IMG/VR virus record: IMGVR_UViG_3300021964_000341
Location: 1 to 29,679 of that record
DNA: 29,679 nucleotides
DNA from: a virus
Strand: one strand, 5' to 3'
Positions within the stretch are counted from its first letter, which is position 1, and the number at the start of each line of letters is the position of its first letter. This document shows positions 17,701-24,800 of the stretch, in pieces. Below the pieces are notes generated by a model. The model was not told where the DNA came from. It did not search any database and was given only the letters and a program-made list of their open reading frames with translations. The position numbers and the translations under genes were made by a program.

Positions 17701-19217
17701 CAACAAACACATCTTCAGACAAATGGTCTGGCGTTGTTACTCAAGGTTCTCCAACTAAAATAGCTGAATACACAATAACAGCTAGCTCTAATTACTACTT
17801 ATCTGTACAATCAGGTGGTGGTGGAGTAGATGTTGCTTGGAATAGTAGATTAGCAAACGCGGCTTGGGAACCTTATTATAGCTGGAACGTTGTAGATACA
17901 TATTACACTTCAACTGGTAACACCACGTTAATAGAAAAATCGGTTATAGAAATATATTACACACCACCAGAAAATGTGTTTGGGTTAGATCCTGACCCAC
18001 CATCACCAGAAGGAGGTTTTTGTGCATGGCTTCATGACATTAGATTTTCTTATTTAGCTAGAAGCTTGACCACTAACAACAAAATAAAAAGAGTTACTAA
18101 CATTTCTACAGATAAAGCTGTTGTTGGTCCTGGAGATACTGTTCTTTTACAATATGACAGTACTGGTTACACAATTCCAACCGATGTTAATGGCTTTGCT
18201 TACTGTATGATCGTAAAGTTAAATACAGCTGAAAATGGTATAACACATGCTTATAGATGGGACACGCAAGCTTGGGTCGCAACAACAGATCTAAACGGCA
18301 ACACTGGTCCGCACGGTATTGGTAATTATACTACTGGAGCAGTAGCTAGTACTCCTCCATTTACAACACCAGCTACACAGGGCCAAATAAGAAACAACTA
18401 TAGACTTGCTATGAACTTTCATATTGTCCCGCCACTTAATGGTACTGTTTTTCAACCTATAACAATGCCTCTTGATGCTAGTGGATTTGCTGTTGGAAAA
18501 TATTGTACGTTCATGGAGGGTGGTGATTTTACAGGAACAGCAAACAACATAGCTTTAGATGCTGCTGTACCAACAAATATAAATACTAATGTCGGTAGTA
18601 GTTGGGAAGTTATCGGTAACACTGGAGCAAATATAATAAACGGAAGTATGTCAAATGTAACCTCCGCGGGAAGTAACGTTGCTATAACATCCGGAAGAAG
18701 CCTTACAGCTATTAGTGCTTCACAAGAATTAGACTTTAACTTTACATTTACATACGCAAGAACTGGTAGTAGAGTTTTAACTTTAGTTAGACAACCTAGT
18801 GGTACAGATTTTACAGGCCACGATATTGAACATAACGCTTCAGCTTCAAATGCCGGTACAATTATAAACATGGCAGATACTACTGGAATTAAAGTTGGAA
18901 TGTATGTTGAAGATGTTGCTTTTACAAACAACGAAAGCTCTAACAACTTATTTAAAACTGGAACATCAATAGTTACTGCTGTTGGTGTAAACGACTCTGT
19001 TACACTTAACAATGCTCATACTGGTATAGCTGGAGGCACGGCATTAAGATTTTTTAGTGACTGGCAATATGATTTTATAGGTGTTAAAGCAACTACAGAC
19101 AATGATGTTACAACACAAGTAACTGTTACTGGAACTGTAAGAGTAAGACAGTATGGTAAAGCTACGCCAAGTGGAGACATAACATTACAACCTAGTAACT
19201 TTATAACAACAACATAA
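11718..19217 (+). CDS. Giant tail stabilisation / muzzle-like protein (2499 aa)
   Basis: The N-terminus (residues 1-50) reads NFSGAKMNKDMDERVLPPGQ, then YRDALNIQISTSEGSD and a GN ending. This opening is typical of the large 'stabilisation' or muzzle proteins that form the tip of crAss-like and marine podovirus tails. A beta-propeller-like core with the segments ITPFGMYW-type (VTPFGMYWADQMRGQVLVLE), YDEKKNEYNLTLANR and SFNTINYEGTQARI extends to about residue 1790. A His/Gly-rich insertion (about residues 1058-1135, HGNGPNFTSGSGFHPN) interrupts it. The last 700 residues are Thr/Ser/Gly/Asn-rich and beta-strand-like, suggesting receptor-facing extensions. T7 gp12, the textbook tail-nozzle protein, is about 790 residues, so this copy is very long. 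It has no stop or frame change along 7.5 kb. The role in tail tip and host contact is an inference. Confidence 0.72.
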   Translation: MAEIKRNFSGAKMNKDMDERVLPPGQYRDALNIQISTSEGSDVGALQTLLGNTELSSNIVPDDYCTCVGAMPLPEKDLIYYFVAGGGHRYYRPLIRKDYIIEYNTVSNTFRYVFVDIYNVQEQQVGANTADKFFVISDNGSATNTTGVRVGMHITGTFDDGSTTTTLTLADNVLVTDLIKVSNGWRVYHDYQWDNGSNGAAIPVGSGQNIYFQSEFAERVLKFNAISKINNINHLDGMLFWTDGVTEPKKIHIERSLKGTGGTLQVVGWDDNNFGSHSSNTGNLLAPSIPFPFGDNANFHTRNVILNPNTGAYQTCLNRTNVRPEWARTQDITVIKKSPKFPLELRMLEASVDRVPDSTVSVPEPAANATFADSASSVSWADSNGEAYEEGFEVTGFTFNNPVDFRIGDVLLFTDSTSVPVDFDEDEVLVRVKVIDAPTGMPNNGGDVGPYSLEVISIAENISTTPTIWRCRLDAPPPLFEFKFPRFSYRWKYTDGEYSTFAPWTQVAFIPGGFDYVCNKGYNLGMTNKMKSLRLKNYFSESHMVPNDVIQVDLLYKEDGKNEIYTVKEITKKDGAPQWPDTAESQYNRGQYDLTSEMIHAILPSNQLLRPWDNVPKSAKTQEITSNRLIYGNYKQNYELAQDLKLDIGFDHSYKGVTSKSCKTLRNYQVGVVFCDTYGRETPVQIPTKSSSISLDKKWSTYQNLLKVRVNSSSSIPSWAEYMKFYVKESSNEYYNLAMDRWYDAEDGNIWISFPSAERNKVQEDTFLILKKQHDSDTAVLEKARYKVIAVSEDAPLYVKTTKRVHGSVQTNVQGTAAATTFPTANEILVSTGQSGTGWNAVFGSTWMTDVYSKTARGSMQVRLTGTFNNDTIATEWVSLVSIRQVSTNHVIRLASPLGDDAQMNQFDGSSSNSGAGNIINPAGLGTNSSFPTYRLEVRENVIENKAEYDGRFFVKIYRDQVLEDNVLVNAAEPSTAFNIVSSHPTRLIAGIGDNGDRKHPSLPTNTSGNAGISYARSGSNAFSWDTNANYYGMSDSFNASYQMGHSDAKARTKDYWQNMPAHGEWFIDACGHGNGPNFTSGSGFHPNSETNNNGVHPSHSDINGTGRGGIRHYSDRTRIYWGIRRHGSSVSDLGSQNAADFYQAMRAAGTLFRWRNDPNRVVYRVLGSVGHRNINNYQQGSYSAGSRKRRQFVQDIVINETGLPMDVAAWDPMSAVMHDGYSSTVIDIVSPDTTFGSDSSEFSTESPAIWETEPKENVDVDIYYEASGAIPLNVTHRNNELLIPLFSTFETRDDSGLWHEDADGERQVYKITAVNQPSDQDLTKITVSPPLVGTLDHDQYIKIYKYDGSYSVLYVSKSTANPYAIGDQVIEVVTGKTPTNKRAPFGYQPWRAPHHQPQYLGWHNCYSFANGVESDRIRDDYNANTIANGVKASTVLATPYAEEHRSSGLIWSGIFNSTSGVNNLNQFIQAEPITKDLSPRHGSIQKLVSRDTDTFAFCEDKVLRMLTNKDALFNADGNSNVTSTNNVIGQATPINGDYGISTNPESLAVTPFGMYWADQMRGQVLVLEGGMSIKSISDIGMKDYFNDNLENLSELIGTYDEKKNEYNLTLANRISRHQLRPKTTTISYNEITSGWTSFKSFGPEAGVSLNNQYYTFKEGSIWKHHTNALANNFYGTQYYSDFTLIFNDQPGSVKSFNTINYEGTQARITANLGDSQYYNLVAKSGWYVDNMHTDLQEIDDVEFKDKEGKWFGVLRGTATELSNLDEKEFSVQGLGSASNVTNTGTPATQYKIEVHAHPSNAAGSVNWDSSGADADFKYISYNTWPAAAGSTVTQANGTENASSTYIDNLTYDSVSGLYTYSGLDLDAADFSVPGGTVTTSGSGNSTVYIHTAAGGWNADAGITKVEFTNQGIAKDPANVVEAKAYYSSFTMPSSDYNLHFDIDVAATPTNGKIQRDACLYVSYEEHASDNVVIVPSSPVTNISRTDNVVFLPGATNTSSDKWSGVVTQGSPTKIAEYTITASSNYYLSVQSGGGGVDVAWNSRLANAAWEPYYSWNVVDTYYTSTGNTTLIEKSVIEIYYTPPENVFGLDPDPPSPEGGFCAWLHDIRFSYLARSLTTNNKIKRVTNISTDKAVVGPGDTVLLQYDSTGYTIPTDVNGFAYCMIVKLNTAENGITHAYRWDTQAWVATTDLNGNTGPHGIGNYTTGAVASTPPFTTPATQGQIRNNYRLAMNFHIVPPLNGTVFQPITMPLDASGFAVGKYCTFMEGGDFTGTANNIALDAAVPTNINTNVGSSWEVIGNTGANIINGSMSNVTSAGSNVAITSGRSLTAISASQELDFNFTFTYARTGSRVLTLVRQPSGTDFTGHDIEHNASASNAGTIINMADTTGIKVGMYVEDVAFTNNESSNNLFKTGTSIVTAVGVNDSVTLNNAHTGIAGGTALRFFSDWQYDFIGVKATTDNDVTTQVTVTGTVRVRQYGKATPSGDITLQPSNFITTT

Positions 19218-19218
19218 T

Positions 19219-19563
19219 ATGCCAACAACAATAACATTTACTAATCCTTTAAACGTTTCTTTACAAATAGGCGACACAGCTTATTATGTTCCAACTGGTA
19301 ATTCAGGTGGGTTTAAAATAAACTCGTCTAGTGTAGTAGAGATAGGTGTTGTAACTGCTATAAACCAAAGTACAAACGTTATAACAATACAAACCCAAAT
19401 AAACAACCCACCAAGTGGTGCGTTTATATTGTTTAGCAAAGACAACAAGGCAAATTTAAGTTCAGCGCTAGGTTATTTTGCTGAAGTTAAGTTTAGAAAT
19501 AGCTCTACGGTAACTTCTGAGCTGTTTAGTGTTGGTATGGACATATTTGAAAGTAGTAAATAA
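19219..19563 (+). CDS. Small beta-rich structural protein (114 aa)
   Basis: A 114-residue protein beginning MPTTITFTNPLNVSLQIGDT and ending in GYFAEVKFRNSSTVTSELFS...ESSK. Alternating polar and hydrophobic residues (IGDTAYYVPTG, VVEIGVVTAINQSTNVITIQ) suggest a small beta-barrel, and the FILFSKDNKANLSSALGYFAE segment is a distinctive signature. It begins one base after the stop of the giant tail gene, so it is very likely co-translated and virion-associated. I recognise no named family. No membrane or signal segment is present. Confidence 0.7.
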   Translation: MPTTITFTNPLNVSLQIGDTAYYVPTGNSGGFKINSSSVVEIGVVTAINQSTNVITIQTQINNPPSGAFILFSKDNKANLSSALGYFAEVKFRNSSTVTSELFSVGMDIFESSK

Positions 19564-19604
19564 CGCGAAAAAAGTGTGATTATTTAAGTATAATTAAATT
19601 AAAT

Positions 19605-20057
19605 ATGAATAAAGATATTAAATTATCTTCACGAGAGAAAATCTTAGATTTTCAAAAGGTATTAATATCTGAATCTGATGGGGTAAATGTTGTTACACAT
19701 CAAGACTCAGATTTATTTCCACTTAAACACACCTTTGCAGATGGTATATATGTTAGACAAATGTCTATGAAACCTGGATCAGTTGTTGTTGGTGCAATAC
19801 ACAAACATTTACATGTTTGGTTTTTATTAACCGGACACATTTCAGTTGCAACAGAAGACACTACAGAAGATTACATCGCGCCTTGTTATGTTGTTGCTAC
19901 TCCAGGAACAAAAAGAGTTATATATGCAAATGAGGAAAGTATATTTGTAAACATACATAAAAACCCTACAAACTCCCAAGACATAAGTTGGTTAGAAAAA
20001 GAGATTGTAGCAAAAGATTTTAAAGAATATGAAGAATACATTAATAAAAATAAATAA
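19605..20057 (+). CDS. Cupin-fold protein of unknown role
   Basis: A 150-residue protein with a single cupin-like barrel. MSMKPGSVVVGAIHKHLHVW (residues 53-72) and LLTGHISVATED (74-85) match the first cupin motif with its HxH pair (His66, His68, His70 available), and APCYVVATPGTKRV (92-105) the second. The Glu normally following HxH is missing and the second-motif His is replaced, although His118 (NIHKNP) could supply a ligand. Metal binding is therefore uncertain. Phages encode similar stand-alone cupin-like proteins near tail genes, and their function is not established. The gene lies 41 bases after the preceding stop. Its A/T-rich leader AAATTAAATATG decides the start. Confidence 0.75.
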   Translation: MNKDIKLSSREKILDFQKVLISESDGVNVVTHQDSDLFPLKHTFADGIYVRQMSMKPGSVVVGAIHKHLHVWFLLTGHISVATEDTTEDYIAPCYVVATPGTKRVIYANEESIFVNIHKNPTNSQDISWLEKEIVAKDFKEYEEYINKNK

Positions 20058-20060
20058 GAT

Positions 20061-21872
20061 ATGAGTTTTTTACTAGTAGGTGCGGCTGCGGTTGGCGCTG
20101 GTGCTGGTATAGCTAAAGCTATCGGTGGTTCTAAAAGAAGAAAAGCCGCTGAAGCAGAAGCTCAAGCAGCTAAAGCTGAAATAGATCAAAGAAAATCACA
20201 GTTTGCTCAACTTGACACTAGCAATCCTTTTGCCAACATGGAGAACAAAATGGAAGACCTGTCAGTCAATACACAGGAAGCTGAGTTCATGAAAGCACAA
20301 CAACAGCAAAACCAAGCAAACATACTTAATCAATTAAAAGGATCTGCAGGTAGCTCTGGTATAGCTGGCTTAGCACAGACGCTAGCTAACCAAGGTTCTA
20401 TGGACGCGCAAAAAGCATCTATATCTATAGGTAAACAAGAAGCTAACAACCAAATGATGGAGCGTCAAGCTGCTTCACAAATACAAGGGCAAGAAAGACA
20501 GGGTGAAATTATGTCTAGAGACATGGAAAGAAACAAAGTGTCAAACCTTATGGCTATGGCTAGTGCTGATCTTGAGGCTGCAAACATGAAAGAGCAAGCG
20601 GCTAACGATCAAATGTGGGGTGGTATAACTGATGTTGCAGGCTCTGTATCTAGCTTAGTAAACCCAGCAAGCCCAACAACAATGAAATCACCTTTAAAAG
20701 CAGTTGATACTGGTTTAATACAATCTTATAGAGCTGGTGCATTATCTGGTGTAGATAGAAAAGCTGGAACTAGAGCTGATGGCATTTCTAAAGTAGTTAA
20801 AGATTTTGCTACAGACTTAAAAGCAAAAAAAGAAGAAATAAAAAAAGAAAATGCTATTGCTAAAAAAGAAGGTCAAGAGCTTTCTCAAGGTGTTTTAGAT
20901 ACCGCTGGCGCTTTAGGTGATAATGTTTTTGACGCGTTTAGCGTTAACATAAAAGATTATCAATCTCAGTTTGATCAAGCTGTTTTAGATGGCGACAAAG
21001 ATTTACAAGCAAAACTAAAAGGTAATATGAATAACTTTGCTGCAGAAGCTGCTAACTTGAAAGATTTACGCATGGATATTGCAAAAACTTTCGATACTAA
21101 AAGTGCAGACGGATCAGCTTCACCTAATTTAATTAAAAATTTAGACGCCGAGAGTCAAGGTGTTTTAAAAGCAATGCTAGACCCAAGTGCTAAAGTAGGT
21201 TCAAAAATGGTTGATGGTAAAGTTGTAACAACATTTGAATACAACGGTAAAGAATATACTAGGTCTGAAATAGAGCAAAAGTTATATGATTCAAGAGAAG
21301 ACGTTGTATCTATAAACAATGTTCAAAAAATTAGAGAAGGAATAAAGAACAAAGCTTTAGAAGATGTTGCTATTAGTGCTGGTGATACAGATTACAAACA
21401 AGACTTTGATAAAGAAAATACTAAAAATCAAGTTACAAAAACATTAAGAGATGGTAACTTGGTTTCTTTAATGAACGACGATGTGCTTGGTAATGGTAGA
21501 AGTTTTCTAGACGATCTAGCAACCTCACCTCAATTAAACAATATATCTTACCAGTCTTTAGGTTTAAAAGCACCAGCCGGAGACGATGGTAATTTAAGTC
21601 CAGAAGAGTATGAAAAATTAAGTCCAGCTGATAAAGAAAAACTAATGGACGCTTTAACAAATAGAGAAAACGATAACTTTAATGAAGATGCGCTTGTTGA
21701 TTTAATGGCTGATTACATTACACAAGACATCGAAAACAATTATAAAAAAATGATTGGTAGAGGTGTAGCTGCTGAAGACAAATCATTAGGTTATGCACAA
21801 AATGTACCAACCGTAGATGGTAAAGTTGATTATACTTCTATCTTAAACGAAATTAATAAAGAAAACAGCTAG
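20061..21872 (+). CDS. Probable internal virion (ejection/cargo) protein (603 aa)
   Basis: The N-terminus is a Gly/Ala-rich hydrophobic stretch (residues 3-22: FLLVGAAAVGAGAGIAKAIG). A long Ala/Gln/Lys/Glu-rich helical region follows (residues about 25-190, with LDTSNPFANMENKMEDL and GSSGIAGLAQTLANQG). A charged helical C-terminal half carries GNGRSFLDDLATS and LVDLMADYITQDIENNY. The hydrophobic head plus long helices, next to a giant downstream gene, is what T7 gp14-like internal core proteins and crAss 'cargo' proteins look like: proteins packed in the head and inserted into the host envelope. A short PAGDDGNLSPEEYEKLS stretch (about 505-521) resembles a calcium-binding EF-hand loop but lacks several ligands. 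The role is an inference. The stop is TAG, and the next ATG follows after three bases. Confidence 0.68.
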   Translation: MSFLLVGAAAVGAGAGIAKAIGGSKRRKAAEAEAQAAKAEIDQRKSQFAQLDTSNPFANMENKMEDLSVNTQEAEFMKAQQQQNQANILNQLKGSAGSSGIAGLAQTLANQGSMDAQKASISIGKQEANNQMMERQAASQIQGQERQGEIMSRDMERNKVSNLMAMASADLEAANMKEQAANDQMWGGITDVAGSVSSLVNPASPTTMKSPLKAVDTGLIQSYRAGALSGVDRKAGTRADGISKVVKDFATDLKAKKEEIKKENAIAKKEGQELSQGVLDTAGALGDNVFDAFSVNIKDYQSQFDQAVLDGDKDLQAKLKGNMNNFAAEAANLKDLRMDIAKTFDTKSADGSASPNLIKNLDAESQGVLKAMLDPSAKVGSKMVDGKVVTTFEYNGKEYTRSEIEQKLYDSREDVVSINNVQKIREGIKNKALEDVAISAGDTDYKQDFDKENTKNQVTKTLRDGNLVSLMNDDVLGNGRSFLDDLATSPQLNNISYQSLGLKAPAGDDGNLSPEEYEKLSPADKEKLMDALTNRENDNFNEDALVDLMADYITQDIENNYKKMIGRGVAAEDKSLGYAQNVPTVDGKVDYTSILNEINKENS

Positions 21873-21875
21873 TAA

Positions 21876-24800
21876 ATGAAATTTGAATTAACTGATCAGC
21901 ATAAAGCTGAAATGCAAAAAATAAACGACCACTTGTATGAAAAGAGGGTTCCTGGCGCTACTATACGTAAAACTTTAGACGAGTACGTAATAGACAAAAA
22001 CAACGCGTGGGTTGCTGATCAGAATGCTTTAATTAAAAAACAAATTGAAGCTGATAGAAAATATAATGAAGCTATTCAAAAAGAGAGAGAAGAAGCTGAG
22101 AAAAAGAGACAAGCAAGGGTAGACAGCGCAAAAGGTCTAGGTAAAGAAGCAATGATTGCTGGAGAGCAAGTTGATGGCGATTTAGCAAAATTAGCTTTTG
22201 ATGAAGGTAACTTTAAACCTTTTTTAGATAAAAACTCAGGTGAGCTTGTTGATTGGTTTGAAAAAAATTATTCTGGTCTTTTTGAAGGTGATTCAAAAGT
22301 TCAAATGCAAGCTCAGTCTGGTGAAATTGTTTTTACTATAGATGGTAAAGAAATAGAAATAGATTTAGATCCTGATATGTTTGATAATCCGGAGCTTTTT
22401 CTTAGCAATAAAAACGTAGACAAAGAGCTTCAAAAAGAATTAGGTTTAACCGGTCCAGAGATGCTAAACTATCAAAAGTGGATGCAGGTTAAAGAGTTAA
22501 TGGATAACAGAACAGCTAATCAAGAAGAAATAGCCACAAGAGAGTATGGCTACAACTTACTAACTGGTGTAAAAGGTGATACTGATAAAGGTGGTGGTTT
22601 AATTACTGCTTTTGAAAAAGATGACTTAAATGGTGCTAACAACTTTTACCAAAACAATGGTGTTAACGTTTCGATACAAGCTGATGCAAGTGCTGGCAAG
22701 GGCAATGTAAATGGTTATTCTGTAACAAGAGACGGTGAGGTTGTGTTTAAAGGTAGTCCAGCTGAAGTAAAAAACTTTCTTGCAGATAAAAATACTTTTA
22801 CAGATGATGAGAAAGATAAAATGGATAACGCTAAAGCTAACATAGCTAAGCGTGAAGCTGAGGCATATAAAAAAATACAAGAAAACAATGCGGCTATAGC
22901 AACAAGAGACGATGCTATCCTAGATTACGCAAAATCCCCAAGATCAAAAACAGACTTAAAAATTGTAACAGACGGTATGTCTGAAGAAGGTTATTCTATA
23001 CTTGAAAAACACCTTAACACTGAAATAAAAGAAGAGAGACTTACGCAAGCTGGACCTAGAAAAGTTAGAATACCAGTTACTGTTGATGGTTGGGAAAAAA
23101 CAAGATATGAAACTGTATTTAACGATGAAATACGAGAGCAATTGTCTGACGAAGATAAACTTATATTTGATCAAGCAAAAGAAAGAAGAGACAAACAAGC
23201 TGAAGGTTCAATAGACGAGCAACATCAGTTTAACTTAAAAAAATCTTGGGACGTATTATATAACAAACAAAACAGAGAAGGTGAACGTGATGTAGAAACT
23301 AATTGGTGGGCTGAAAGCAGAAAGTTTGATTTATACAAGCAGGGCGAACTAAGAAAACAAGCTGCAACTAAAATTGATGATAAGTACGTAGATAATCAGA
23401 AAAAAGTAGTTCAACAGTTAAAAAGAGCTAGAACAAATGCTCAAAAAGATGGTGTTGGAGTTGAAATGAAAAGATTAAAAGATGGTACTGTTGTATATGA
23501 AGCTTTTGCTAATAACCCAAACAATCCCGCTTTAAAATACCATCAAGAAAAGTTTAATGATATAGCTTCTAACGAGGCTATGTACAGTGACTTACATTTG
23601 CAAGAAAGAAAAGTATGGTCTAAAGAGTACATGACTTTCATGAAAGATAATCAAGATGACCAGCGTATAAACAAAATATTAACTAGAGAGAATGATCTTT
23701 CAAATATATTGTTAAACGAGTGGAGTAGTGGTTGGGAAAACATAGGTTATAGTATACCAGCTTTGTTTGGTAATAAAAATGCTATAACGATGCAAGCTAG
23801 TAGGTTAAATGGTAAAGAGTATTATGAGCAAGCTATGGATTACAAGACCGCTAAAGCAAGTGGTCAATTACGTAGACAAGGTCTTATAACTTTAGCTCAA
23901 CAAGCACCAAATGTTTTATTAGCTGTGGCAACTCAAGGCGCTGCTGGTTTGGCGCTTGGTAGCGCTGCAGGTGCAACTACTATAGCTAGTGCTTTAACAG
24001 CAACTGCTTTTGGTGTTAATGCTGGTGGTAGTAAAAGAGCTGATTTAACTATACAACAAAACGCTGCTGAAAGTGCTAAAGAAGCAAGAGAAGAATTAAT
24101 AGCAAATAAAGCTAACATATCACCTGAAGACTATTACAACAAAATGGCTTCGCTAGAACAAACAATTGCTCTTGGTGATATGACAGATAATCAAATAATA
24201 ATGCAAGCATTAGCTAGTGGTTGTATTGAAGGTGGTATTGCTTTTGCTTTAGGTACAATACCTAACACTGCGAGCGCAGCCAGAGGTTTAATTGGTAGTA
24301 GTGCTGCTACTGACATAACAAAAGCTGTAACGCTTGGCAATACTGCTTACATTATGAACTCGCTTGGTGCTATGGCAACTAGAACAGCTGGTGAGGTTGT
24401 AGAAGAACTTGCTATACATTTTGGTGATGCTGCGTCTGAAGCTTTAATATTAAATAGAGATTTTGAATATGAAGGTTGGGAAGATGTAATTTTTAGTTCT
24501 ATAATAACTGGTGGTACAATGAATGTACCTGGTGTTGCGGTACCAGCTATACATAAAAGATTTTTTAATGCTGACATAAATAATGCTAGAGCTAAGTATC
24601 AAAACTCTAAAAATAGAATGGAAGATTTATCTATGAAAATAGCTAGATCAACTGATGAGGTACAAAAAAATCTTTATAGAGAAGCTCTTGTTGTTGAATC
24701 AAACAAACAAGCTAGATTAACAAGTCAAAACGAAATTGCTACGTTGTTACTTGGAGGTAAAAAAATGAGCTCGTTAATGCGTAATGGTTACGTGTTAGAT

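Noticed and set aside
18452-19012. 186-codon open frame on the minus strand inside the giant tail gene
   Set aside because: It lies wholly within the well-supported 2499-residue + strand gene. Its translation is a low-complexity Leu/Val/Pro/Ser series expected from the reverse of Thr/Ser/Asn-rich DNA.
19564-19604. Promoter in the gap before the cupin gene
   Set aside because: The 41-base gap is merely A/T-rich. I see no TTG...TAnnTTTG pair or clear -35/-10 spacing that rises above chance.
111-21872. Stop codon reassignment as in some crAss-like phages
   Set aside because: All listed genes read through without internal TAG, TAA or TGA, and both TAA and TAG act as normal stops at gene ends.
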